In this document: positions 27,418 to 36,564 of the stretch, piece after piece
How the letters are laid out: each line of letters starts with the position of its first letter
Numbering within the stretch: the first letter of the stretch is position 1
Assembly (NCBI RefSeq): GCF_019084075.1
Contig: NZ_JAHREN010000002.1
Location: forward strand, 232,989-296,988
From: Siccirubricoccus sp. G192
GTDB taxonomy: Bacteria; Pseudomonadota; Alphaproteobacteria; Acetobacterales; Acetobacteraceae
Length of the DNA: 64,000 bases
Direction of reading: 5' to 3'
Position numbers and translations under genes: made by a program
The notes under the pieces: model-generated
Databases searched by the model: none
What the model was told of the DNA's origin: nothing
Seen by the model: the letters and a program-made list of their open reading frames with translations, nothing else

Positions 27418-28045
27418 CGTAGAAGGGGCGGAGCTCGATCCGCAGGCCCGGCCAGCGGGCGCGCAGCTGCAGGAGGGCGCGCCAGGGGGTCCAGTCGGCC
27501 GCCCAGAAGCCGACCCAGACCAGGCCAGGGTCGCGGCGCCGCGGTTCGCCGCGCCCGGGCACCGGCAATTCCACGACATGCCGCAGGGCCTCGGTGGTGC
27601 CCCAGCACTCCCAGAGCCAGCGCCGCGTCTCCGGATGGTCGGGGCCGAGCCGGAGCAGCCGGTCCGGCACGGGCAGCAGCCGGTGCAGGTCGAAGGGGCA
27701 GGACCGGCTCGCCGCGGCCCGCTCGGCCACCAGGCGCTGCCGCGCTGCGGCGGCATCCCGGAGCTGCCCGGCCAGGATGCGCGCGCCCTCCAGGCTCAGG
27801 CGGCGCCGCTGCGGCGCCGGCGGCGCCACCAGCAGGTGGAACCAGTCCTCCGCCGCCGGGCCGAGGTCGTGCCGCCAGGGCAGGACGCCGGCGCCCGCCG
27901 CCGCGGCCCGGAAGGCCCCGATCGCAGCGGGATCCCCGCGCACCCGGAGGTGGTGGTAGAGCCAGTCCGGGTGCGGCAGCGCCAGCGCGTCCGGAGACCC
28001 GCCGCCCGCGGTCCCTTCCCCTGCCCGCTCCACCCTGGCCGGCAT
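27407..28045 (-). CDS. Hypothetical protein between recombinase and scpA
   Basis: The 212-residue product is rich in Trp, Arg and Ala. Notable parts are PDWLYHHLRVRGDPAAIGAF, LPWRHDLGPAAEDWFHLLVA and WVGFWAADWTPWRALLQLRA. No membrane segment and no known motif were found. It starts five bases after the recombinase stop and overlaps scpA. The constant spacing implies one transcript and perhaps a shared role in replicon maintenance. Its identity is unknown. Confidence 0.65.
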   Translation of the reverse strand: MPARVERAGEGTAGGGSPDALALPHPDWLYHHLRVRGDPAAIGAFRAAAAGAGVLPWRHDLGPAAEDWFHLLVAPPAPQRRRLSLEGARILAGQLRDAAAARQRLVAERAAASRSCPFDLHRLLPVPDRLLRLGPDHPETRRWLWECWGTTEALRHVVELPVPGRGEPRRRDPGLVWVGFWAADWTPWRALLQLRARWPGLRIELRPFYDDP

Positions 28046-28050
28046 CCGGG

Positions 28051-29098
28051 TCACAGGTCGAGCAGCTTGACGGCGCTGTCGGTGACCAGCTTGGCGCGGC
28101 GGACGTAGCCGCGCATGGTCTTCAGGTCGCGGTGGCGGGTGTGGTCCATCACCTGCTCGTCGCGCGCCCCGGCCAGATAGGCCTCGGTCACGAAGCCGGC
28201 CCGGAGCCCATGCGGCGATAGCCGCTCGGAGCCATGCACCGTGAGCTTCGCCTGCGCAGCGCGGCGCAGCAGGATGTCGCGCACCGCATCGGCGCCGAGG
28301 CGGCGGTGCTCGACGGTGCCCCAGCGGTCGACCTTGCGGAACACCGGGCCATAGCGGCAGGCCGAGGCCTCGAGCCATTCCTCGAGCGCCCGCACCGGGC
28401 AGGTCTCGCGCCGCTTGCCGCGGCTGATGCCGAGCTCGGCCCCCCTTGCCTTCCTGGTCGGTCTTGGACGAGGGCAGCAGCAGACGGAGGCCGTCGGCGG
28501 TGACGCGCAGGTGCTCGCGGTCGATGCCGACGAGTTCCGAGCGGCGCAGCGCCCCGGCAAAGCCGAGCAGGAGCAGCGCCCGATCGCGCAGCCCGGCCAG
28601 GTCACCCGGGCAGGCGGCGACCAGCTTGCGCAGCTCGGTCGAGGTCAGGGCCGCGGCCTGGCGTTTGCGGCTGCCGTGCCGGCGGTGGATGCCGCGCAGG
28701 GTGCTGCGGATCGCCGGATGCCCGGCGGACCACTCGAGGTCGCGCAGGCGATGCGCATGGCCGATCGCCGCCAGGCGGCGCTCCAGCGCTGAGCGCGAGT
28801 ACAGGCCGGCCAGCGATGCGAGGTAGGCGGCGACGGCGGCAGGCTCGGCCGGCAGCGGCGGGCAACCAGCCGCATGGCACCAGGCGGTAAAGTGCGCCCA
28901 GTCGGCGGCGTAGGCGCGCTTCGTCTCCGGCGCCAGGGCGTCACGGGCATAGGTCTTCGCCGCAGCCAGCGCCGCCGTGGCGACCACGGAGAGCCCAGGC
29001 GCACCGCCGGCCGGATCCGGCGGCGACGCTGGCACGCGGCCATCGCTTGGGCCAGGCGCCAGCCCATCGTCCGACGCGGGGGCGTCTGACCCGCTCAC
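28051..29098 (-). CDS. Tyrosine recombinase (XerC/XerD-like), one frameshift
   Basis: The protein has a SAM-like core-binding domain (LAPETKRAYAADWAHFTAWC) and the catalytic domain with Arg in GFAGALRRSELVGI, HxxR in LSPHGLRAGFV, His in HTRHRDLK and the nucleophile Tyr in MRGYVRR. The frame breaks in the C6 run 28440-28445 after SSKTDQEGKG and resumes at AELGISRGKRRETCPVRALE. A GTG start at 29098 overlaps the vapC stop (GTGA). The length of about 349 residues and the lack of attachment sites nearby suggest a dimer-resolution or cargo recombinase rather than a prophage integrase. Confidence 0.85.
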
Positions 29099-29487
29099 CG
29101 CAGCCGCTCCTGCCCGAACAGCGGCACCCCGTAGGCGGCGAAGGCCGCATCCTCGCTGACCAGGGTGAGGTTTTCCGCCCTGGCCTGGGCGATGAGCATG
29201 CGGTCGAAGGGATCGGCATGGTGGCGCGGCAGCCCGCCGGCGGCGATCGCGTGCGAGACGCTGATCGGGAGGGGCTCGAAGCCGGCCCGCGCGAGAATGG
29301 GGACGAACTCCTCGAGCGGGAAGGCGATGCGCCCGAGCGCCCGCTTGCTCGCGATCTCCCAGACCGAGGCCGCACTGACGAAGATCGTGTTCTCGGGCAC
29401 CGCGAGGGTCAGGCGGAGGTCCTCCGCCAGCCGCCCGGGATCGGCGGTGACCCAGAGGAAGATATGCGTGTCGAGCAGCAGCCTCAT
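29095..29487 (-). CDS. vapC: VapC-like PIN-domain toxin
   Basis: The 130-residue PIN nuclease has conserved acids in LLLDTHIFLW, AASVWEIASKRALG and HHADPFDRMLIAQA. VapC toxins cleave tRNA or rRNA when free of antitoxin. The start ATG 29487 overlaps the antitoxin stop by four bases, the usual coupling. It is intact and followed without gap by the recombinase gene. Confidence 0.92.
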   Translation of the reverse strand: MRLLLDTHIFLWVTADPGRLAEDLRLTLAVPENTIFVSAASVWEIASKRALGRIAFPLEEFVPILARAGFEPLPISVSHAIAAGGLPRHHADPFDRMLIAQARAENLTLVSEDAAFAAYGVPLFGQERLR

Positions 29488-29726
29488 GCGTCCCCGGCAC
29501 CGAAGGCCGCGGCGAGTTCGTCCGGCAGCGGCGCGTCGAAGTCGGGGCTGACCCGGACCTGCCCGGCCAGGAAGCCGAATTCGCGCGGCGCGGTGCGTGT
29601 GGCGAGCGGCACCAGGCGCGCCAGCGGCCGGCCGCCCTTGGCGATGACGATCTCCTCGCCGGCTGCGGCGCGGTCGACCAGGCGGGAGAGCTGGGTCTTG
29701 GCGTCGTAGAGGTTGACCTGGGTCAC
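29484..29726 (-). CDS. vapB: Phd/YefM-type antitoxin (VapB partner)
   Basis: The 80-residue protein starts at GTG 29726 (VTQVNLYDAKTQLSRLVDRA) with the Phd DNA-binding fold and GEEIVIAKGGRPLARLVPLA, then a C-terminal toxin-neutralising tail. It precedes the PIN toxin with a four-base overlap. Upstream 29727-29870 would carry its self-repressed promoter, and TTTGGTCAAGTTTGGTCAAG there is a tandem ten-base repeat (29773-29792) that could be the operator. Confidence 0.88.
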   Translation of the reverse strand: MTQVNLYDAKTQLSRLVDRAAAGEEIVIAKGGRPLARLVPLATRTAPREFGFLAGQVRVSPDFDAPLPDELAAAFGAGDA

Positions 29727-29772
29727 GCGCGGCCTCCGGACCAGGGTTGGTCTGGCAGGCCTCGTAGCTAAT

Positions 29773-29792
29773 TTGGTCAAGTTTGGTCAAGA
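29773..29792. promoter_or_regulatory. Tandem repeat upstream of vapBC, possible operator
   Basis: TTTGGTCAAG occurs twice in direct succession about 47 bases upstream of the antitoxin start. Antitoxins of this class repress their own promoter by binding short repeats. Confidence 0.4.
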
Positions 29793-29874
29793 CAGGCAGG
29801 CCCCTCCCCTTCCGGCAATTCTGGCGGGAAACCGCGATTCGGGCAAGCCCGGACTAAGGCGCGGTAAGCGGGGC

Positions 29875-31301
29875 TTATCGCGGGGGAGACACACATAGCC
29901 ATTGTGCCGGGCTACGGCCGCCCTGGGCGCTTGTCGCGGAACCCAGATCATAAGAAATCCCAGCCAACTGCCGGTTTGTGGCGCGGTGGTGTGCCCTGGA
30001 TCGCGCCAAAGCGCCCCTGATTGGCGATAAAAATGCCCAGGATCGCGCCACGGGTCGGCCAGACCCGAGGGTGGCCGCCCGACCCCCGAACACGGGAGGC
30101 CCCCTCCCCTCCTCGCAGGCATCACGGCCATCGCGCCCTCTGCCGATCGCCGGACCTGCCGCGGCGTCCCGCCAACGGCGACGCGCCGCCCTCGCTGCCC
30201 GCCGGCGCCTGACCTCCGCGGCGCACCGCGCCGCCGCGTACCGGGCCCAGGCCGCCTCGTCGCGTGCCAAGCCGGCCGCGATGGCACCCTGCCGTCGCCG
30301 TTCCTCCTCCCCGTCAACCGCCTCAAGCACGGCGCGTCCAAGGACTGGCCCCCAGCCGCGCGCCTTCGGCCGCAGCGCCTCCAGGTCCTGCCACGAGACG
30401 TATGCGAGGGGCGCGGCGAGGTCGTCCGGCGGGGGGGGCGTTTTCCCGGTGGCGTCCCGATCGCGCCGGCGGCGGAGGCCGCCACGGCACCGAAGACGGG
30501 TGCGACGATGCCGAGGAGCGCATGCACCGCCCGCACCGGCAGTGTCGCCAGCGCGCGGGCATCGCCGTCACCTCCGGCCGCCCCCCGGCCGCGGTGCCCG
30601 GTCTCGTACGACGATGGCCGGACCAGAGGGGATCACCAGATCCCGCACCATGGCCGGGAAGACCGCGGCAGGCAGGCCGAAGCCCCGGGGCCCCGCCGAG
30701 GCCACACCGCCGAGCGCGGCGAGCAGGTCGGTCTGAAGCGCTAGGACCGAGCTTTCGGGCCGGGCTTCGGCCCCCGGTAGGCCCCGGACGGCTGGTCCAG
30801 CGGCGCTCCGCAAGCGTCGCAGATCAGCCGCTGCCGGCCCGCCATGGGCCGGAACCCGCATCGTCCGTGCGGGCAGCGCGGGCAGGCCTCGGCAAGCAGC
30901 ACGTCGTGGATCGGGCACGCCACCCAGCCGCCGAGGCGCCATGCCACGCGCCCGTAACACTCTCCTTGCCGCCCGACGTCATCGCGCACGCAGCCGGCGC
31001 ACCAGGCCGGGCGGGCGCGGCGCCAGAGGGCGATTTCAGCGACCGCCGCGACGGGGCGCAGCGCCCGGACCGCACCGACCTCGAGGCGCGCCGCTCCGGC
31101 GAGGAGGTGGTCCAGCTCGGCATCGGCCCGCCAGTCCAGAGCAGCGATGCGCGAGGCGTGCACCCCGTGGCCGCGGCGCAGCCATGCGATCAGTGCCGAG
31201 GCCTCAAGGCTGTAGCGCGCGCCGATCCGGCCGACCCAGGACAGCACCGCCTCGCCCGGGAGCGGCCGCGGCACAAGCGGCAAGGGCCCGGCCGCTCTCA
31301 T
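29875..31301 (-). CDS. tniQ: TniQ, broken by three short-run frameshifts
   Basis: TniQ/TnsD proteins link the TniA/B machinery to target choice. The first frame has LVPRPLPGEAVLSWVGRIGA and three zinc-binding pairs (WCAGCVRDD, CPRCPHGRCG, LICDACGAPL). Coding continues in other frames after C5 at 30771-30775 (SSVLALQTDLLAALGGVASA), C6 at 30581-30586 (RAVHALLGIVAPVFGAVAAS) and G8 at 30431-30438 (LAYVSWQDLEALRPKARGWG). Stitched, the protein would be about 420-470 residues, normal for TniQ. The true stop is uncertain because the last part overlaps the transposon end repeats. Confidence 0.72.
29992..30050. repeat. Left-end direct repeats of Tni transposon
   Basis: Two 17-base copies differing by one base (TGCCCTGGATCGCGCCA and TGCCCAGGATCGCGCCA) start 42 bases apart. 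The second is preceded by TTGGCGATAAAAA, also seen degenerate on the right side as ATCTTATCGCC in the other orientation. Confidence 0.75.
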
Positions 31302-32085
31302 GCCGCTGGCCGCCCGCGTGCGGCGCCCCGGCCCCCGGCCGGCGTGCCACGGCCGGTCGTCGCCACGCCCCGCCAGACCTCCGGGTCCTCGAAGCTCGCG
31401 AACTCGATCCGCTCGCGCCCGCTACGGATGGCGGCGACGGCGGCACGCTCCACCGCCTTGCAGATGCCGAGCGTGATTCCCCGCGACCGCTCGACCAGCA
31501 ACGCCCGCAGCCGCGGCGAGTCCACCGGCGGTGGCTCGCGCAAGGGCAGGCTCCAGATCAGCCGGGTGAGGAAATCCCGCAATTCCTCGCCCGGCGTCCA
31601 CGGCGACAGCTCGATATCGCTGAAGCGGCCACGCAGCTGCGGGTCCGACAGCAACGCATGTCGCGCCTCGGGAACGCCCGCGCAGACGAGCGCGATCTCG
31701 AGGTTGTTCGAGAGGAAGCGTAACAGCTGCAGGAGCAGGCGCTGCTGGCGCGGCGTGCCGGCCAGCACCGAGTTGATCTCGTCGAGGACCAGCACCCGCA
31801 CCCCGAGGTCGCGCAGGAGCCCGATCGCCGAGGCGCGCAGGCGCATGCCCTGCACCCAGAGCCCGGCCGAGGGCGCACCAACCGCCTCCAGCACGCATTC
31901 GAAGAACTCGGCCTCGGTCGGGTTCGGTGGCATCAGGACCACGAGCACGGGCCGACGTTGCGCGCCCGCGGCCTGGTCGAAGGCCACCGCGTTCGCCCGC
32001 TCGAACTTCTCGAGCAGCATGCTCTTGCCCATGCCGCTCTCACCGAGCAGCAGGACGTTCTCCAAGCGCCTGCGCGCTGGCTGAT
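31298..32085 (-). pseudogene. tniB: TniB, 3' part (cut by IS21)
   Basis: TniB is the AAA+ ATPase that delivers TniA to target DNA. This part has Walker A LLLGESGMGKS, Walker B VRVLVLDEINSVL and LRFLSNNLEIALVCAGVPEA. It starts at the IS21 target duplication and ends with a four-base overlap with tniQ. Removing the IS21 plus one copy of the duplication joins it in frame to the 5' part (LQEAFDQP then ARRRLENVLLLG), so the gene was intact until this insertion. Confidence 0.9.
32079..32085. repeat. Target site duplication GGCTGAT, left copy
   Basis: GGCTGAT at 32079-32085 is repeated at 34710-34716, directly outside the two ends of the IS21 element. Seven bases is within the 4-8 base range of the family. 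Confidence 0.92.
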
Positions 32086-32263
32086 TGCGGAATCCGACGC
32101 AAACCAGCCGGTGATTCCGACGCAAGCCTGCCACTGAATCCAGTCCAAGCCAGCCACCCATTCCGACGCAAGCCCGCCACCCCAGCTCGGGGCTGAGGGG
32201 GCGGTCTGCGGGCAGTCCTCCACCGAGGGCAAGCTCGGTCCGGCAACGCCGCCGGGGAGAGCC

Positions 32264-33805
32264 ATGCCTGCCCAGAGACTGCCCATGCGCCAGGTTCGAG
32301 AAGTTCTTCGCCTCAAACACGCCTGCGGCCAGAGCGAGCGGCAGATCGCCGCCGCGGTCGGGATCAGCCGGTACACGGTGGCCGAATACCTGCGCCGGGC
32401 AACGGTGATCGGCATCACCTGGCCGGTGCCGGCCGGGCTCGACGACGCGGCGCTGGAGGCGAGGCTGTTCAGCCCGCCCTTCACGCCCCGGGAGGCGCTG
32501 CGGCCGCAGCCTGACTGGCCGCGGATCCATGCTGAGCTCCGGCGGCCCGGCGTGACCTTGATGCTGCTCTGGCAGGAATACCGAGCCGAGCAGCCGGAGG
32601 GCTACGGCTACAGCCGCTTCTGCGACCTCTATGCCGAGTGGCGCGGCGGCGTGTCGCTAACCATGCGCCAGACCCATGTCGCCGGCGACAAGCTGTTCGT
32701 CGACTTCGCCGGGCAGACCCTGGCGGTCATCGACCCGGCCACCGGCCAGGTGCGGCCGGCGCAGGTCTTCGTCGCCGTGCTCGGCGCCTCAAGCCTGACC
32801 TATGCCGAGGTCCGCTGGAGCCAGGGACTGGCGGACTGGGTGGGCTGCCACGTCAATGCCTTCGCCTTCTTCGGCGGCGTCGCGCGGCAGATCGTGTGCG
32901 ACAACCTCAAGGCTGGGGTGACCGCCGCCTGCCGCTATGAGCCCGGGATCAACCGCACCTACCAGGAGATGGCGGCGCACTACGGCACCGCCGTGGTGCC
33001 GACGCGGGTGCGCAAGCCGCGCGACAAAGCCAAGGTCGAGGTCGGGGTGCAGGTGGTCGAGCGCTGGATCCTGGCCCGCCTACGCAACCGCCGCCTGTTC
33101 GGCCTGGAGGAGGCCAACAGCGCCGTCCGCGAACTGCTGGAGGCGCTGAACAGCCGCCCCATGCGCCGCCTCGGGACCAGCCGGCGGGCCCTGTTCGAGA
33201 GCCTCGAGCGCGGCGCCCTGCTGCAGCTGCCACTCGAGCCCTACGCTTATGCCGACTGGCGCCGCTGCCGGGTCGGGCTCGACTACCACGTCGAGGTGCT
33301 GGGGCACTGGTACAGCGTGCCCCATCGTCTCGCCCGAGCCGTGGTCGACGCCCGCATCACCGAGCGCGGGGTCGAGCTGTTCCACAACGGCAGCCGCGTC
33401 GCCGCGCATCTCCGCAGCCCGCTGCGGCACCGGCACACCACCATCCCCGAGCACATGCCGAGCGCGCACCGGCGGCATGCCGACTGGACGCCGGCCCGGC
33501 TACGGCGCGAGGCAGCCGCCATCGGCCCCGCCGCGGTCGGCATGGTCGAGGCGATCCTGCGCGCAAAGCCGCATCCGGAGCAGGGTTTCCGCGCCTGCCT
33601 CGGCATCCTCGGCCTGGTGCGCGGCTACGGCGCCGCCCGGGTCGAGGCTGCCTGCCAGCGCGGCCTCGACATCGGCGCCCGCAGCTACGGCTCGATCGCA
33701 TCCATCCTGCGCAACGGCCTCGACCGCGCCTTTGCCCCCGAGCCCGTGCCGGACACGCCGCCCATCCGGCACCCGAACATCCGCGGCGGCGGCTACTACC
33801 ATTGA
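32264..33805 (+). CDS. istA: IS21 transposase IstA (copy in Tni transposon)
   Basis: The 513-residue transposase has helix-turn-helix CGQSERQIAAAVGISRYTVA and rve core motifs KLFVDFAGQTLAVI, GVARQIVCDNLKAGV and KARDKAKVEVGVQ-like KPRDKAKVEVGVQVVERWIL. The C-terminal barrel region reads LGHWYSVPHRL. It is intact and differs from the other two IS21 transposases in the window. It precedes istB by nine bases with GAGGAG before the istB start. Confidence 0.94.
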   Translation: MPAQRLPMRQVREVLRLKHACGQSERQIAAAVGISRYTVAEYLRRATVIGITWPVPAGLDDAALEARLFSPPFTPREALRPQPDWPRIHAELRRPGVTLMLLWQEYRAEQPEGYGYSRFCDLYAEWRGGVSLTMRQTHVAGDKLFVDFAGQTLAVIDPATGQVRPAQVFVAVLGASSLTYAEVRWSQGLADWVGCHVNAFAFFGGVARQIVCDNLKAGVTAACRYEPGINRTYQEMAAHYGTAVVPTRVRKPRDKAKVEVGVQVVERWILARLRNRRLFGLEEANSAVRELLEALNSRPMRRLGTSRRALFESLERGALLQLPLEPYAYADWRRCRVGLDYHVEVLGHWYSVPHRLARAVVDARITERGVELFHNGSRVAAHLRSPLRHRHTTIPEHMPSAHRRHADWTPARLRREAAAIGPAAVGMVEAILRAKPHPEQGFRACLGILGLVRGYGAARVEAACQRGLDIGARSYGSIASILRNGLDRAFAPEPVPDTPPIRHPNIRGGGYYH

Positions 33806-33814
33806 GGAGATGCC

Positions 33815-34579
33815 ATGCTGACCCACCCCACTAGCGAGCACCTGCGCAGTCTTGGCCTTGTCGCCATGGCGCAGGCCCTTGAGGAGCAGAGACGCCAGCC
33901 GGACCTGGAGAGCCTCGGTTTCGAGGAGCGCCTGGCCCTGCTGGTCGAGCGCGAGGCGACCGGCCGCGAGGACCGGCGGCTGCGGGCCCGGCTGAAGTTC
34001 GCCAGCCTGCGCCAGTCGGCCTGCATCGAGGACATCGACTGGCGCGCCGCCCGCGGCCTCGACCGCACCCTGTTCCAGCGCCTCGCCGCCGGCGAGTGGA
34101 TCGACCGACACCAGGGGGTTCATCTCACCGGGCCGACCGGCGTCGGCAAGACCTGGCTGGCCTGTGCCCTCGGCCACAAGGCCTGCCGCGACGGCCGCAG
34201 CGTGCTCTACCACCGCCTGCCAAGGCTGCTCGAGGCGCTCGGCCTGGCCCGCGGTGACGGCCGCTACGCCCGCATGCTCAAAAGCCTGGGCCGGGTCCAG
34301 CTACTGATCCTGGACGACTGGGGGCTGACCCCGCTGACGCCCGAGCAGCGGCGCGACCTGCTGGAGATCGTCGATGACCGGCATGGCCGGGTCGCCACCA
34401 TCGTCACCAGCCAACTTCCGGTGCCCGCCTGGCACGAATGGATTGCCGACCCCACCCTGGGCGACGCCATCCTCGACCGCCTCGTCCACAACGCCCACCG
34501 CATTGAGCTCAAGGGCGAATCCATGCGTCGGAAAGCCGCCCGGCGCGCCATCGCAGTTGACACCGGCCAGGAGAACTAG
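33815..34579 (+). CDS. istB: IS21 helper ATPase IstB (copy in Tni transposon)
   Basis: The 254-residue AAA+ helper has Walker A LTGPTGVGKTWLA, Walker B LLILDDWGLTPL and sensor region VATIVTSQLPVPAWHEWI. Start ATG 33815 has a GAGGAG site. It is intact and forms the usual istA-istB pair. The 34580-34709 stretch after it is the element's right-end repeat region. Confidence 0.94.
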   Translation: MLTHPTSEHLRSLGLVAMAQALEEQRRQPDLESLGFEERLALLVEREATGREDRRLRARLKFASLRQSACIEDIDWRAARGLDRTLFQRLAAGEWIDRHQGVHLTGPTGVGKTWLACALGHKACRDGRSVLYHRLPRLLEALGLARGDGRYARMLKSLGRVQLLILDDWGLTPLTPEQRRDLLEIVDDRHGRVATIVTSQLPVPAWHEWIADPTLGDAILDRLVHNAHRIELKGESMRRKAARRAIAVDTGQEN

Positions 34580-34709
34580 GCCACACTCACACCGCCCGTA
34601 GACAGCCACCCACCCCCGGCCGGTTTCGCTCGGAACGCCCGGCTGGCTTCAGTTGGAACAGGCGGCTGGCTTCGATCGGAAGCCCCGGCTGGTATCGTCG
34701 GAATCCGCA

Positions 34710-34716
34710 GGCTGAT
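34710..34716. repeat. Target site duplication GGCTGAT, right copy
   Basis: This is the second copy of the seven-base duplication that flanks the IS21 in tniB. Confidence 0.92.
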
Positions 34717-34870
34717 CGAAGGCCTCCTGCAGGTAGCCCAGCACGCGCTCCGCCGCAGCGTGGCCGATCCACCGCTCGGAGCGGATGTGCGCGATCCGGT
34801 CCTCGTTGCCGAGGGTGGCGATCGGGCGCAGATCGATGGGGAGGTGTGGGGATTCGCCCGTTGCCGGCAT
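34717..34870 (-). pseudogene. tniB: TniB, 5' part
   Basis: The ATG at 34870 overlaps the tniA stop (TGATG). The fragment reads MPATGESPHLPIDLRPIATL and RIAHIRSERWIGHAAAERVL, the typical TniB N-terminal helical domain that precedes the Walker A strand. It ends at the IS21 target duplication. Confidence 0.88.
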
Positions 34871-36545
34871 CACCAGAACTCCACCCCGCCGCTAGCCCCC
34901 TCCTCCGGCATCGGCACCCGTGCCTCGGGGTCGTCGCGGGTCGCCGTCCGCGGCTCTGCAGCCGGCCCTTCACCTCCATCGGGTCTCGCCAGGGCACGCC
35001 CCGTCCGTACCACTGCCCGGTGCTCCGCCCGGGTCAGGCGGTGCGCCTTGGCAAGGATCCGGCGCTGCTCGGCGATCGCCGCGAAGATCGCGTGCTCATC
35101 CACGGTGCGCCGCCCTTCCGCCCGCAGCCGCCGGCAGGCCTCGGGTGCTCCCAGAGCGTCACGGGCGGCCGGCCCAGGTCGGCATAGGGCACGCGGACGT
35201 GGTCGCCCGTCGGCAGCTCGACGAAGACCGCGCTGAGGTCGCGCGGGTCGTACTTGACCCGGACCCGTGCCCCACCGCGGTCCACCAGGTGGGCGAGCGC
35301 CCCATCCTGATAGAGGACATTGAACAGGCGCACGCCGTCACGCCGGACCAGGCGTTCCTCGAAGGGCAGAAAGTCGAGCAGCAGGGCGCCGGCGTCCGCC
35401 GGCGGGCGCAGATCCAGCCCATGCGTGCCCTCGAGCCAGGCGGACATCGGCGTACGGCCGAGCGCCGAGTGGACCTCGTTGTGGTAGGGGCCGAGGACCT
35501 CGAGGGCGAGGATGTGCTCGAATTCACGCAACGTCAGCACCGCCCGCGCCTCCGAGGCGTAGTCGCCGCACTCGACGGGATCGGAGAAGGTGGCGCCAGG
35601 CAGCGCGTGGATGCGCCGCATCAGGGTGCCCATCAGCGGCTCGATATGGCCGCCGAAGCGCGGGGCCGCGGGCGGGCGGTAGTCGATCTCGATGCCGTGC
35701 TGCCGGCACCCGCGCTCGAAGGCGCGTGAGTGGAACTCACGGCCGTTATCCACCAGGATCACCTCAGGCCTGCCCTCCGCCGGCCAGGTCAGGGCAACGC
35801 CATGGTCGTCCAGCCAGGACGGCTTTGGCAGCACCGCCTGCGCGACGGTGAGCCCGACGCCGGCGGCGCTCGGAGGATCGAGCGCGATGTACAGGCCCAG
35901 CACCAGGCGGGTATGCACGTCCAACGCCAGCGTCAGCCAGGGCCGGCCGATGCAGGCGCGCATGGCATCGTCGACCAGTTGGATGTCGACCAGCGTGTGG
36001 TCGATCTGCACGACCTGCAGCGGCCGCTCGGTGCGTGGGCCGGCCTTGACCTGGCGGAAACGACCGCCAGCGGCGGCCGCGCCCTCGCGCGCCGCCATGC
36101 GTTCGCGCAGGCTACGGGCGGTGATGCGCGCCCGAAGCGCTTTCATGGAGGGCGGAGCGAGTCTCTCGGCTCGGCAGGCATACGCCACTTGGCCGAGCAG
36201 TCGGGCCAGGGTAGGCCTCTCCGCTCGAAGATATACTGCGTCGATCGCCGCCTCGATCCGTGCATCCATGGCCGGAGCGAGGCGGCGCGAGCCTCGTGCC
36301 GGGCCTAGCTTGGACAGCGCCAGCACTGCCGTGACCGGATGGCGGCGGAAGGCGCGGACCAGGCCGTAGATGCGGGTAGGGCTCAGGCCGAGGGACCGCG
36401 CCGCGCGTTCCACCGCGGCCCGGCCAAGCCACCGCTCAGCAGCGAGAGGACGCACCACCGCCTCGCGGCGGGCGGCTTCGGCCCAGGCCGCGTCGGGGAT
36501 CGCATGCGCCGGAGCAGGGCGCTTGGGCAGGCGCACCTTCGACAT
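34870..36545 (-). CDS. tniA: TniA/TnsB-like DDE transposase, one frameshift near the C-terminus
   Basis: The protein has N-terminal helix-turn-helix domains, an rve core with VVQIDHTLVDIQLVDDA, VILVDNGREFHSRAF and PRFGGHIEPLMGTLM (D, D, E), and a Mu-transposase C-terminal barrel (FNVLYQDGALAHLVDRGGAR). A frame change near 35105-35130 is needed to continue as DEHAIFAAIAEQRRILAKAH and reach the stop at 34870. With it the length is about 558 residues, the normal TniA size. It is the first gene of the tni operon, with the transposon's right-end repeats just upstream. Confidence 0.9.
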
Positions 36546-36564
36546 CGGGCCTCGCGACGATCAC

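Larger units (their letters stand above)
32086..34709 (+). mobile_element. Complete IS21-family element inside tniB
   Basis: The 2624-base element has inverted ends TGCGGAATCCGACG at 32086 and its near complement ending at 34709. Multiple subterminal repeats lie inside, such as GATTCCGACGCAAGCC on the left and GGCTGGCTTCGATCGGAA on the right. Both genes are intact and the flanking duplication is perfect, so this is a young, possibly active insertion. Confidence 0.94.

Noticed and set aside
29095..29487. Recombinase plus toxin-antitoxin region considered as a prophage edge
   Set aside because: No phage structural genes, tRNA target or attachment repeats were seen nearby.
27407..29500. A 697-residue single protein joining recombinase and the unknown gene
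   Set aside because: The continuous frame exists only because of the break in the C6 run at 28440. Correct recombinase motifs downstream are in another frame, and the 212-residue gene has its own start at 28045.
30264..32084. A 606-residue plus-strand open frame
   Set aside because: It is antisense to tniQ and tniB, low complexity (Arg, Pro, Ala) and without motifs. The minus strand has clear family motifs throughout.
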